From Sphingomonadales bacterium UBA6174 (GTDB lineage Bacteria; Pseudomonadota; Alphaproteobacteria; Sphingomonadales; Sphingomonadaceae), in the NCBI GenBank assembly GCA_002422945.1, contig DITW01000025.1, positions 28,555 to 41,403 on the forward strand: a stretch of 12,849 bases of DNA, in the 5' to 3' direction. The translations under genes and the position numbers were made by a program. The notes beneath the pieces were generated by a model, which saw nothing but the letters and a program-made list of their open reading frames with translations, searched no databases and was not told the origin of the DNA. Below are positions 1 through 7,634 of this stretch, piece by piece; positions within the stretch are counted from its first letter, which is position 1, and each line of letters begins with the position of its first letter.

Positions 1-753
1 ATTGTCGAGTTCATGACCTTCAACTTCGCGATGCAGGCGATTGATCACATCATCAACTCGGCGGCCAAGACCAATTATATGTCGGGCGGCCAGATGCGTT
101 GCCCGATTGTGTTCCGTGGCCCGAATGGCGCGGCGGCACGGGTCGGGGCGCAGCATAGCCAGAATTATGCGCCTTGGTATGCGGCGGTGCCGGGCCTGAT
201 CGTCATGGCCCCTTATGATGCGGCGGACGCCAAGGGCATGTTGAAGGCCGCGATCCAGTCGGAAGACCCGGTCGTGTTCCTTGAGAATGAGCTGCTATAT
301 GGCCAGAGCTTCGATGTGCCGGTGGCGGATGATTATATCGTGCCGATTGGCAAGGCGCGGATTGTGCGCACGGGGACACAGGTGACGTTGGTCAGCTACT
401 CCATCGGCGTGGGTGTGGCGCTTGATGCCGCGGCCCAATTGGCGTTGGACGGCATTGATGCCGAGGTCATTGATTTGCGGACTTTGCGCCCATTGGATAC
501 CGACACGGTGTTGAAGTCATTGGCCAAGACCAACCGGATGGTGGTGGTGGAAGAGGGCTGGCCCGCTTGCTCTATCGCGTCGGAAATCATCGCGGTGGTG
601 ATGGAACAGGGCTTTGACGATCTCGACGCCCCGGTGCGGCGCGTGACCAATATCGACGTGCCGCTGCCTTATGCGAACAATCTCGAAAAACTGGCACTGG
701 TCAAGGCGGCGGATGTTGTCGCGGCGGTCAAGTCCGTGTGTCAGGGGATGTGA
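1..753 (+). CDS. pdhB: Pyruvate dehydrogenase E1 component, beta subunit (5' partial)
   Basis: This is the beta subunit of the thiamine-diphosphate-dependent E1 of the pyruvate dehydrogenase complex, which decarboxylates pyruvate and acetylates lipoyl groups on E2. The frame is open from base 1, so the start and the N-terminal part lie outside the window; 250 residues are visible. The first part is the pyrimidine-binding transketolase domain, with the typical stretches TFNFAMQAIDHIINSAAK, YMSGGQ, RGPNG and QHSQNY. The second is the C-terminal transketolase domain, with SYSIGVGVALDAA, IDLRTLRPLD, VVVEEGWP and VPLPYANNLE. In many alphaproteobacteria this subunit carries an N-terminal lipoyl domain, but that region is not visible here. 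The TGA stop shares one base with the E2 start (TGATG), so the two are probably translationally coupled. Branched-chain E1 beta is an alternative for the family, but the following E2 and E3 and the close PDH-type sequence make PDH much more likely. The symbol follows alphaproteobacterial usage. Confidence 0.96.
   Translation: MVEFMTFNFAMQAIDHIINSAAKTNYMSGGQMRCPIVFRGPNGAAARVGAQHSQNYAPWYAAVPGLIVMAPYDAADAKGMLKAAIQSEDPVVFLENELLYGQSFDVPVADDYIVPIGKARIVRTGTQVTLVSYSIGVGVALDAAAQLALDGIDAEVIDLRTLRPLDTDTVLKSLAKTNRMVVVEEGWPACSIASEIIAVVMEQGFDDLDAPVRRVTNIDVPLPYANNLEKLALVKAADVVAAVKSVCQGM
743..747 (+). promoter_or_regulatory. Ribosome binding site that sets the E2 start
   Basis: AGGGG lies five bases before the ATG at 753, within the end of the E1 beta gene. 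This favours ATG 753 over the in-frame GTG at 738, which lacks a comparable site and would add only five residues before the conserved lipoyl-domain N-terminus. Confidence 0.6.
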
Positions 754-1964
754 TGATGCTGGAACTGAAAATGCCGGCGCTGTCGCCGACGATGGAAGAA
801 GGCACGCTCGCCAAATGGCTGGTGAAAGAGGGCGATAGTGTCCGCGCTGGCGATGTGCTGGCCGAGATCGAGACCGACAAGGCGACGATGGAATTTGAAA
901 CGGTCGATGATGGGGTGGTGAAGTCGATCCTCATCGCCGCCGGGACCGAAGGGGTGAAGGTCGGTACGCCGATTGCATTGATTGAGATGGAGGGTGAGGC
1001 GGCGGAGGCTGTCCCTGCACCTGCCAAGGTTGAGGTTGCGCCGGTGGTGGCGGCCCCTGCGCCTGCGCCGGTTGTGGTGAAGGTTGTGGCGAAGGTGGAG
1101 GGCAACCGCATCAAGGTGTCGCCTTTGGCGCGCCGTCTGGCGGCGGCCAAGGGGGTGGATTTGGCCACGCTCAAAGGCTCTGGCCCGAATGGCCGGATCG
1201 TCAAGGCGGACATTTTGGGTGCACCCAAGGCGGTGGCTGCATCGGTTCCTGCGGCAGTGGTGACGGATGGCGCGACCCCGCATGAGGTGGTGAAGCTTTC
1301 CGGCATGCGTAAAACCATCGCGCGCCGGTTGACGGAATCGAAGCAACAGGTCCCGCATATTTACCTGACGGTCGATATTCGGTTGGATGCGCTGTTAAAG
1401 CTGCGCGGTGAATTGAACGAGGCTTTGGCCCCGCGTGGGGTGAAGCTGTCGGTCAATGATCTGTTGATCAAGGCGCTGGCGGTGGCGTTGGCGCGGGTGC
1501 CTGCGTGCAATGTGTCGTTCAATGGCGATACGTTGCTGCAATATCGCCGTTCGGATATTTCGGTCGCGGTCAGCATTCCCAATGGCCTGATTACGCCGAT
1601 TTTGACGGGGGCGGATAGCAAGTCCGTGGCCGATCTCTCGACCGAAATGGCGGCGCTCGCCACACGGGCGAAGGAAGGCAAGCTCCAGCCGCATGAATAT
1701 CAGGGCGGCACGGCCAGCCTGTCCAACATGGGGATGATGGGGATCAAGCAGTTCGACGCGGTGATCAACCCGCCGCAGGGCATGATCATGGCCATCGGCG
1801 CGGGTGAGCAACGGCCTTATGTCATTGATGGCGCGCTTGGCATTGCGACCGTGATGTCGGCGACCGGCAGCTTCGACCATCGCGCGATTGATGGCTCCGA
1901 CGGGGCGCAGTTGATGAAGGTGTTCAAGGAACTGATCGAACGGCCTTTGGGCCTGTTGGTCTGA
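753..1964 (+). CDS. pdhC: Pyruvate dehydrogenase E2, dihydrolipoyllysine-residue acetyltransferase
   Basis: This is the core of the pyruvate dehydrogenase complex; it moves the acetyl group from lipoamide to coenzyme A. The 403-residue protein has the family's three parts. Residues 1 to about 75 form a single lipoyl domain, with the lipoylated lysine in ETDKATMEFE (K43). A linker rich in Ala, Pro and Val follows (about 80-120). The peripheral-subunit-binding domain comes next (about 122-160; VSPLARRLAAAKGVDL and GSGPNGRI). The catalytic acyltransferase domain runs to the end and contains the active-site motif HRAIDG (H376, D380). A single lipoyl domain and this length are normal for alphaproteobacteria. 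The start is placed at ATG 753 because AGGGG sits five bases upstream; the ATG at 756 is also possible. The gene overlaps E1 beta by one base and is followed after 28 bases by the E3 gene. A 2-oxoglutarate or branched-chain E2 is less likely given the E1 beta neighbour and the KMPALSPTMEEG start typical of PDH. Confidence 0.96.
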   Translation: MMLELKMPALSPTMEEGTLAKWLVKEGDSVRAGDVLAEIETDKATMEFETVDDGVVKSILIAAGTEGVKVGTPIALIEMEGEAAEAVPAPAKVEVAPVVAAPAPAPVVVKVVAKVEGNRIKVSPLARRLAAAKGVDLATLKGSGPNGRIVKADILGAPKAVAASVPAAVVTDGATPHEVVKLSGMRKTIARRLTESKQQVPHIYLTVDIRLDALLKLRGELNEALAPRGVKLSVNDLLIKALAVALARVPACNVSFNGDTLLQYRRSDISVAVSIPNGLITPILTGADSKSVADLSTEMAALATRAKEGKLQPHEYQGGTASLSNMGMMGIKQFDAVINPPQGMIMAIGAGEQRPYVIDGALGIATVMSATGSFDHRAIDGSDGAQLMKVFKELIERPLGLLV

Positions 1965-1992
1965 TCTGCATCGCGATTTAGAAGGGTATTTT

Positions 1993-3402
1993 ATGTCCGA
2001 CCAGTTCGATCTTGTAGTGCTTGGGTCTGGCCCGGGCGGTTATGTGGCGGCGATCCGTGCGGCGCAATTGGGGTTGAAAACCGCGATTGTCGAGCGGGAG
2101 AGTCTGGGCGGGATTTGCCTCAACTGGGGCTGCATCCCGACTAAGGCGCTGCTGCGTTCGTCGGAAATCTATCACTACATGCAGCAGGCCGAGAAATACG
2201 GCCTGACGGTCGAAAAGCCGGGGTTCGATCTGGCGAAGGTCGTCGCCCGGTCGCGCGGCGTCGCCAAGCAGCTTAATCAGGGCGTGACCGGCCTGATGAA
2301 GAAGAACAAGATCACCCTCTATTTCGGCGATGGCAAGCTCACGGCCAAGGACAGCATCGCCGTCACCAAGGATGGGCAGGTGACGAATGTCACGGCCAAG
2401 AACATCATCATCGCGACCGGTGCGCGGGCGCGTGATCTGCCGTTCGCCAAGGCCGATGGGGAACGCATCTGGACCTATCGCCATGCGATGACCCCGCCGG
2501 AAATGCCGACGAAATTGCTGGTCATCGGATCGGGCGCGATCGGGATAGAGTTCGCGAGCTTCTATAACGACATGGGTGCGAGCGTGACCGTGGTTGAAAT
2601 GCTCGACCGGATCATGCCGGTGGAAGATGCGGATGTGAGCGAGTTCATGCTCAAGGCGCTGACCAAGCAGGGCATGGATATTCGGCCCTCCACGGGCGTG
2701 CAGGCGATCAAGACGAGCGCCAAGGGCGTCACCGCCGAGATCAAGGGTGCGGATGGCAAGATTACTGAAGAAGAGTTCAGCCATGTGATTGTCGCGGTCG
2801 GGATCGTGCCGAATACCGAGAATATCGGGTTGGAGGCGCTGAACATTACGACGGATCGTGGCCATCTCGTCACCGATGCGTTCTGCCGCACCAATGTGCC
2901 GGGCGTGTACGCGATTGGCGATGTGACCGGTGCGCCGTGGTTGGCGCATAAGGCGAGCCATGAAGGCGTGATCGCGGCGGAACATATCGCGCAAGGCCTG
3001 GGTAAGGACGTGCATCCACATGCGATGGACAAGGCCAATATTCCGGGCTGCACTTATTGCCACCCACAGGTCGCAAGTGTCGGCATGACCGAGGCCAAGG
3101 CCAAGGAAGCCGGGCATAAGGTCAAGGTCGGGAAATTCCCGTTCATCGGCAATGGCAAGGCGATTGCGCTGGGTGAGGCGGAAGGGTTCGTCAAAACGGT
3201 GTTCGATGAAGCGACGGGCGAATTGCTCGGCGCACATATGGTGGGCGCGGAAGTGACCGAGCTGATTCAGGGCTATGTCGTCGGGCGCACGCTGGAGACG
3301 ACTGAGGTGGAGTTGATGCAGACGGTGTTTGCGCATCCGACGATCAGTGAAGCGATGCATGAAAGCGTGTTGGCTGCTTATGGCCGGGCGATACATATTT
3401 GA
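1993..3402 (+). CDS. lpd: Dihydrolipoamide dehydrogenase (E3)
   Basis: This flavoprotein reoxidises dihydrolipoamide on E2 and passes electrons to NAD+; one enzyme often serves PDH, 2-oxoglutarate dehydrogenase and the glycine cleavage system. The 469 residues match the family's usual length. The FAD-binding GSGPGGYVAAIRAAQLG is at residues 11-27. The redox-active disulfide is in GGICLNWGCIPTK (C42 and C47). The NAD-binding GSGAIGIEFASFYNDMG is in the middle, followed by the second FAD contact GVYAIGDVTG. The interface domain ends with HPTISE, giving the catalytic His-Glu pair (H448, E453). A good ribosome binding site, AAGGG, lies six bases before the ATG. As the last gene of the PDH block it is probably co-transcribed with E1 and E2. 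A hairpin follows ten bases after the stop codon. Confidence 0.97.
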   Translation: MSDQFDLVVLGSGPGGYVAAIRAAQLGLKTAIVERESLGGICLNWGCIPTKALLRSSEIYHYMQQAEKYGLTVEKPGFDLAKVVARSRGVAKQLNQGVTGLMKKNKITLYFGDGKLTAKDSIAVTKDGQVTNVTAKNIIIATGARARDLPFAKADGERIWTYRHAMTPPEMPTKLLVIGSGAIGIEFASFYNDMGASVTVVEMLDRIMPVEDADVSEFMLKALTKQGMDIRPSTGVQAIKTSAKGVTAEIKGADGKITEEEFSHVIVAVGIVPNTENIGLEALNITTDRGHLVTDAFCRTNVPGVYAIGDVTGAPWLAHKASHEGVIAAEHIAQGLGKDVHPHAMDKANIPGCTYCHPQVASVGMTEAKAKEAGHKVKVGKFPFIGNGKAIALGEAEGFVKTVFDEATGELLGAHMVGAEVTELIQGYVVGRTLETTEVELMQTVFAHPTISEAMHESVLAAYGRAIHI

Positions 3403-3410
3403 TGTATGCG

Positions 3411-3440
3411 TCCCTCAAGCGCTGCCCGGCGCTTGAGGGA
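3411..3440. terminator. Hairpin between convergent operons, probable terminator
   Basis: TCCCTCAAGCGC and GCGCTTGAGGGA form a perfect 12-bp stem around the 6-base loop TGCCCG. It sits in the 51-base gap between the convergent lpd and pgi stops, so it could act for both strands. Neither side has a clean U-run straight after the stem (CTGACAAAAA follows on the plus strand), so it is not a textbook intrinsic terminator. It may work as a transcript-end stabiliser or with Rho. Confidence 0.7.
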
Positions 3441-3453
3441 CTGACAAAAACGC

Positions 3454-4929
3454 CTAACCAAACGCCCTTTCCGCAAGGGCTTTGGTCGAGGGATCGAAGC
3501 CCTGCGTGCCATTTTCTTCAATCGCCCGCGCCATTTCCTTGCCCAGTTCGACCCCGAATTGATCGAATGGATTGACGTTGAGCCAGACCGCGTTGACGAA
3601 GGTCCGATGCTCGTAAAAGGCGATCAGCGCACCCAATGTGGCCGGGTCGAGCACATCCAGCAAAATCGTCACCGATGGCTTGTCGCCCACATAAGCGCGG
3701 GCCGGGTCTGCATTGGATCTGCCGGTCATTAATGCCGAACCTTGGGCGAAGCAGTTGATCAGCAATTGGCGATGATGGGCCTCATCCAGATCATGGTCCG
3801 GCGCGATCACGGCGACAAATTCAATCGGCGACACGACCGTGCCTTGATGGAGAAGCTGGAACACCGCATGCTGGCAATCGGTGCCGACGCCGCCCCATGT
3901 GATCGGGGCGCTGGGGATTTCGAGCGGCTTGCCTTCAAGCGTGACGCTCTTGCCGTTGCTCTCCATTTCCAATTGTTGAAGATAAGAGGGCAATAACCGC
4001 AGCCGTTCATCATAAGCGAACACCGCGCGAGTCTGGCAGGCCATTTGCTCGACATAGAAACGGTCGGCTATCGCCGCGATCACCGGCGCATTGCGATCCA
4101 GCGGCGCATCGCGAAAATGGCGGTCCATTGTGGCGGCCCCGGCCAATAATTCTTCAAATGCGGGCCAGCCGAGCGCCAATGCCGCAGGCAAGCCAATCGA
4201 CGACCAGAGCGAATAACGCCCGCCCACGGTCATGCTGAACGGTAGAATGCGCGTCTCATCAATCCCCCATGCCAATGCCGCCTCTGGCACGGCGGTGACG
4301 GCGATGATGCGGCCAAAGGGATCTTCGACGCCGGCATCTTCCATCCATTCAATCACCGATGTGCCGTTCAACAAGGTCTCGCTGGTCGTGAAAGTCTTGG
4401 ACGCCATCACCAGCAGGGTGTGGCAGGGGTCGAAACGGTCGAATATCTCGGCCAAGGCCGCGCCATCGACATTGGAAACAACCGCCAACTCATATCGGGC
4501 CACATTACGCCCCATGGCATCGACCAACAGGTCCGGCCCCAGTGCCGAACCGCCAATGCCGACATGCAATATGTGGCGGATATCGCCAAAGGCGCCCGCG
4601 TCCACCGCCTCGACCAGTGCCTTCATCCGGTGATGGAGCAGGCGCGCCCGCGCAACGCTGTCCGCCGCGCCTTCGCCGCGTTCGGCCATATGTTCGGCTG
4701 GGCGGTTTTCGGTGACGTTGACGGCCTCGCCAGTAAATAGCCGGTCGCGTGCAGCGGTGAAATCGACGGATGCGAGATGGACAATGCCCGCCTCGATCCG
4801 GTCGGCATCGAGATGGGTCTTGGCAAAATCGAACAACATGCCGGATTGTTCGATCCGCAGGCGCGACAGCCGGTCAGGATCGGCGGCAAACAGGGAGAGG
4901 ATAGGGTTTGTGGCTGGGGAGGAAGCCAT
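3454..4929 (-). CDS. pgi: Glucose-6-phosphate isomerase
   Basis: This enzyme interconverts glucose 6-phosphate and fructose 6-phosphate in the cytoplasm. In an organism using the Entner-Doudoroff route it mainly recycles fructose phosphate and triose-derived carbon. The 491-residue protein has two SIS domains. Visible landmarks are the sugar-phosphate loop GIGGSALGP (from residue 124), MASKTFTTSET (about 175-185), the first family signature GGRYSLWSSIG (from 236), the catalytic glutamate in MESNGK (E323), the conserved histidine in CQHAVFQ (H354), and the second signature FDQFGVELGK ending at K464. It is shorter than the roughly 550-residue enterobacterial enzyme, mostly by loops, with no catalytic element missing. 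The start at ATG 4929 is chosen because GGAG lies six bases before it; ATG 4941 would add MEFP but has only pyrimidine-rich sequence upstream. It follows the antiporter gene by 67 bases and is the last gene of the minus-strand cluster. Confidence 0.96.
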   Translation of the reverse strand: MASSPATNPILSLFAADPDRLSRLRIEQSGMLFDFAKTHLDADRIEAGIVHLASVDFTAARDRLFTGEAVNVTENRPAEHMAERGEGAADSVARARLLHHRMKALVEAVDAGAFGDIRHILHVGIGGSALGPDLLVDAMGRNVARYELAVVSNVDGAALAEIFDRFDPCHTLLVMASKTFTTSETLLNGTSVIEWMEDAGVEDPFGRIIAVTAVPEAALAWGIDETRILPFSMTVGGRYSLWSSIGLPAALALGWPAFEELLAGAATMDRHFRDAPLDRNAPVIAAIADRFYVEQMACQTRAVFAYDERLRLLPSYLQQLEMESNGKSVTLEGKPLEIPSAPITWGGVGTDCQHAVFQLLHQGTVVSPIEFVAVIAPDHDLDEAHHRQLLINCFAQGSALMTGRSNADPARAYVGDKPSVTILLDVLDPATLGALIAFYEHRTFVNAVWLNVNPFDQFGVELGKEMARAIEENGTQGFDPSTKALAERAFG

Positions 4930-4935
4930 TGGAAA

Positions 4936-4939
4936 CTCC
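4936..4939 (-). promoter_or_regulatory. Ribosome binding site that sets the pgi start
   Basis: On the minus strand GGAG is followed by TTTCCA and then ATG 4929. The alternative ATG at 4941 is preceded by CCCCATTTTGTTC, with no purine-rich site. The site therefore supports the shorter protein. Confidence 0.55.
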
Positions 4940-4950
4940 ATGAACAAAAT

Positions 4951-4975
4951 GGGGAGGGGAGGAAAAAAGGGGGGG
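4951..4975. repeat. 25-base homopurine/homopyrimidine tract before pgi
   Basis: The plus strand is purine only for 25 bases, containing six consecutive A (4963-4968) directly followed by seven consecutive G (4969-4975). On the pgi sense strand this becomes a C- and T-only leader ending 21 bases before ATG 4929. No hairpin or promoter is evident in the rest of the 67-base gap between the antiporter and pgi. Confidence 0.8.
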
Positions 4976-4996
4976 CACATCGCCATCAATGCACGG

Positions 4997-6250
4997 TCAT
5001 TGTTTCGGCATTGTCGGTGGCGCTTTTTTGCGCTGGGTCAGTTCGAACAAGGGGGAGGCCATCAACGTGCTGACAATCGCCATCAATGCCAGCATCGCAA
5101 ACAAAGGTGCGCCGATGATGCCGCGTTCAAGGCCGATATTGATGATGATCAACTCCATCAGGCCGCGTGCATTCATCAACACGCCAATGCCCATTGCGGT
5201 GGGGTGGTCCTGCCCCGATAATCGCGCGGCAATATAACAGGCCCCGCCCTTGGCGAGGATCGACACGAGCAGCACTGCGAGCGCGATGCCGATCAGGCCA
5301 GGGGTATCGACCACCAGCAATTGGGTGTTGAGGCCGGAATAGGTGAAGAAGATCGGCAGCAGAAATACCGTGGCAAAAGGTTCCAGCCGTGCGCGCAGGC
5401 CCTTGACCAATGCGCCGCGCGGCATGGCACTGCCGAGCAGGAAGCCACCGAAAACCGCATGGATGCCGATGCTGTCCATCGCATAAGCGGAGAGCAAAAA
5501 CAGGATCAGGCAGATTGCCAATAAGGTACTGCTGACCCCCTTTTCGCGTTCGGCAATGATCTCGAGACGGGCAAGATAACGCGGCGCGACCGCAACCATG
5601 ACAAAGGCGAAGGCAAGGCCGCCGCCCACGGCCTTCACCGCGACCATCGGGCCAGCGCCAAGGCTTGCCAGCACCAAGGCGATGACGGCCCAAGCCCCGG
5701 CATCGCCAATCGCACCCGCCGACAGGGAGAGTGTGCCAAGCTTGGTTCCGCTGATCCCGCGTTCATGAATGATCCGCGCGAGCATCGGAAAGGCGGTGAT
5801 GGCGATGGCCGAACCGAGAAACAAGGTTGCCTGCCATGAACTGACATGCGGCGTGAACAGCCCCGGCGTCCCCATCATCATGGGGATCAGCAGGGCGGCG
5901 GCGAGAAACGGCACCAGCATCCCCGCCATGGAGACAGCGGCGGCGCTGCGCGCGCTGGCGCGAAACTCCCGTCGGTCGAATTCCAAACCGACGATGAACA
6001 TATACAGGCCCACGCCCAATTGCGCCCCGACATAGAGGATCGGCTTGGTCTCCACCGGGAAGATCATCGCCTGCATTTGCGGCGCGATGGCACCGAAGAT
6101 TGACGGACCGAGGACAACGCCCGCGATCATTTCGCCGACCACTTGCGGTTGGCCGAGATAGCGATGCGCGAGCCAGCCAACCACGCGACAGGCAATGATA
6201 ATCACCGCCATCTGGAGGAAGAAGATGCTGCTCAGTTGGGCGATGGTCAT
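4997..6250 (-). CDS. CPA2-family cation/proton antiporter, membrane domain only
   Basis: This integral membrane protein belongs to the Na+/H+ exchanger (Kef-like, CPA2) family and exchanges monovalent cations for protons; the ion cannot be told from the sequence. The 417 residues are almost entirely hydrophobic, consistent with about 12-13 membrane spans. Landmarks are LGQPQVVGEMIAGVVLGPS (from about residue 32), GLYMFIVGLEFD (about 81-92), AITAFPMLARIIHE (about 150-163), GAIGDAGAW with the presumed ion-binding aspartate D183, and LMNARGLMELIIIN near the end. The protein stops soon after the last span with a short basic, Pro-rich tail, so the nucleotide-binding RCK/TrkA-N domain of KefB and KefC is absent. 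The start at 6250 overlaps the transporter stop (ATGA) and has AGGAG five bases upstream, so it is probably translationally coupled to the sugar transporter. The same frame is open further upstream, but those starts lie inside the transporter gene. Confidence 0.85.
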   Translation of the reverse strand: MTIAQLSSIFFLQMAVIIIACRVVGWLAHRYLGQPQVVGEMIAGVVLGPSIFGAIAPQMQAMIFPVETKPILYVGAQLGVGLYMFIVGLEFDRREFRASARSAAAVSMAGMLVPFLAAALLIPMMMGTPGLFTPHVSSWQATLFLGSAIAITAFPMLARIIHERGISGTKLGTLSLSAGAIGDAGAWAVIALVLASLGAGPMVAVKAVGGGLAFAFVMVAVAPRYLARLEIIAEREKGVSSTLLAICLILFLLSAYAMDSIGIHAVFGGFLLGSAMPRGALVKGLRARLEPFATVFLLPIFFTYSGLNTQLLVVDTPGLIGIALAVLLVSILAKGGACYIAARLSGQDHPTAMGIGVLMNARGLMELIIINIGLERGIIGAPLFAMLALMAIVSTLMASPLFELTQRKKAPPTMPKQ

Positions 6251-7536
6251 GCGGTCTCCTGCTGCCGTGCGGTCCACAGACCGAAGCTGATAATCACCCC
6301 GTAACACGCCATCGGGATGGCCAATGCCATCGCCAACCCGGCGCTGTCCGCCAGTGAACCGGTGCAATAAGGGATGATCGCGCCACCGACGATGGAGGTG
6401 CAGAGCAGGCCCGATGCCCGTGGCGCATCGTCATTCAGACCTTCCGAGGCCAGGCTGAAAATCGTCGGGAACATGATCGAATTGGCGAGGCCGACCGCGA
6501 TCAGGCTCCATGCGGCGATATGGCCGCTGGTAAGCGACGACATCAGCACCAGACCAAGCGCGGTAGTGCCGCAGATCGCGAGCAACATGCCCGGCCTGAA
6601 CGCCCGCAGTGCAAATGCACCGATCAATCGCCCGATCAACGCGCCGAGCCAATAATAAGACAGCATCACCCCCGCTGATTCCGGATCGAGCGACAGGACG
6701 CGGTGGTCGCCGAGATAGTTGATCATGATGCTGGCGATTGATACCTCCGCCCCGACATAGAGGAAGATGCACAGGCACCCCCATGCCAGACGCTTGCGGC
6801 GCAATAGCCCTAAAATCCCACGAAATTCGACGCGCGTGACCTCTGCCTTGTCCAACAGACCGCGCAATAGCCAGAAAAAACCGGCGATCAGGCTCAACAC
6901 GATTGCCAGACCGATATAGGCGTGGGCGATGACGGTCGTTTCCGCGACCTGATGGGCATGGAGCGCATCGCCGCTCAAACTAGCGGGATCGACCGTGCTG
7001 GATGCGCCAAGGATCAGATGCGCGCCAAAGCGGATCATCAAAAAGACGCCGAGCGAGTTGAATAATTGCGCGAAGGTCAGCCGACTATGCGCGGTCTTGG
7101 GATTGCCCAACAATATGATCAGCGGATTGACCGCGACCTGCAACAAGGTGATCCCGCCGCCCAGCACGAACAAGGCCGCAAGGAACGACCCATAAAGGCC
7201 GGAATAAGCGGCGGGCAAAAACAGGATGCAGGCAAAGGCCATGATGCCAAAACCCAACACCAACCCGCGTAGATACCCAATATGATTGAGCAGCATCCCC
7301 GCCGGGATCGAGAAAATGGCATAGCTCGTTAAAAACGCGAACTGCACCAGCATCGCATTGGCGTAATTGAGCTGAAACAATGATTTGAGCTTGGGAATCA
7401 GCACGTCGTTCAAATTGCCGATCCCGCCGAACAGGAAGAAAACGGCGACGATCAACAATTGCATGGCGAGAATCGTGCTACCCTTGGCGACGATACTGGC
7501 AGATGGCGTTTCCGCCGAGACTATGGGTGCGGACAT
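6247..7536 (-). CDS. Sugar transporter of the FHS family (glucose/galactose or fucose type MFS)
   Basis: This is a probable sugar:proton symporter in the cytoplasmic membrane. The 429 residues show 12 hydrophobic segments typical of the major facilitator superfamily, after a polar N-terminal tail of about 20 residues. The first span ends in FLFGGIGNLNDVLIPKLK (residues 34-51), which carries the NDxLIPxLK motif characteristic of the fucose-galactose-glucose:H+ symporter branch (FucP/GluP). The loop after the second span, GMLLNHIGYLRGLVLG, corresponds to that family's version of the MFS loop motif. The start at 7536 has AGGGAA four bases upstream. The gene sits after the Entner-Doudoroff genes and shares an ATGA overlap with the antiporter gene, so a hexose is the likely substrate, glucose being the simplest choice given the glk in the cluster. 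It is not the Glf-type facilitator found next to zwf-edd-glk in Zymomonas. Exact sugar specificity cannot be read from the sequence. Confidence 0.88.
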   Translation of the reverse strand: MSAPIVSAETPSASIVAKGSTILAMQLLIVAVFFLFGGIGNLNDVLIPKLKSLFQLNYANAMLVQFAFLTSYAIFSIPAGMLLNHIGYLRGLVLGFGIMAFACILFLPAAYSGLYGSFLAALFVLGGGITLLQVAVNPLIILLGNPKTAHSRLTFAQLFNSLGVFLMIRFGAHLILGASSTVDPASLSGDALHAHQVAETTVIAHAYIGLAIVLSLIAGFFWLLRGLLDKAEVTRVEFRGILGLLRRKRLAWGCLCIFLYVGAEVSIASIMINYLGDHRVLSLDPESAGVMLSYYWLGALIGRLIGAFALRAFRPGMLLAICGTTALGLVLMSSLTSGHIAAWSLIAVGLANSIMFPTIFSLASEGLNDDAPRASGLLCTSIVGGAIIPYCTGSLADSAGLAMALAIPMACYGVIISFGLWTARQQETA

Positions 7537-7544
7537 GATGTTCC

Positions 7545-7622
7545 CTACGGCTTATCGGCGGCGATGGCGGGCGATGTCATCACCGCAAGGGCCAGCATCA
7601 TGGCGATCCAGATCCGTTGCAC
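7545..7622 (-). CDS. 25-codon open frame resembling a bare signal peptide
   Basis: This short frame starts at GTG 7622 with GGAG seven bases upstream and ends at TAG, whose last two bases are also the first two bases of the transporter's ribosome binding site (AGGGAA). The product begins MQRIWIAMMLALAVMTS and ends PAIAADKP. That is a short basic N-terminus, a hydrophobic core of about 12 residues, and an AIA-A site of the type cut by signal peptidase I, with only four residues beyond it. No family is recognised. It could be a leader peptide that couples translation to the transporter, a very small exported peptide, or what is left of a deleted periplasmic protein gene. An in-frame TAA upstream excludes a longer N-terminus. 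It could also be chance, although the good ribosome binding site and signal-peptide pattern argue against that. Confidence 0.4.
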   Translation of the reverse strand: MQRIWIAMMLALAVMTSPAIAADKP

Positions 7623-7634
7623 GCGCGCTCTCCG

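Noticed and set aside
738..752. GTG start five codons upstream for the E2 gene
   Set aside because: ATG 753 has AGGGG at proper distance and begins exactly where the lipoyl domain begins in relatives.
1978..3396. 472-codon open frame on the minus strand opposite lpd
   Set aside because: It mirrors the lpd codon pattern in GC-rich DNA, is rich in His and Arg with no recognisable domain, and has no ribosome binding site, whereas lpd is certain.
4930..4989. Longer pgi N-terminus from TTG 4989 or ATG 4941
   Set aside because: Both lack a ribosome binding site, and the extension would be a translated homopolymer tract (PPFFPPLP) unlike any isomerase N-terminus.
6251..6367. N-terminal extension of the antiporter
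   Set aside because: It lies inside the transporter gene, is not hydrophobic, and the ATG at 6250 has a strong AGGAG site.
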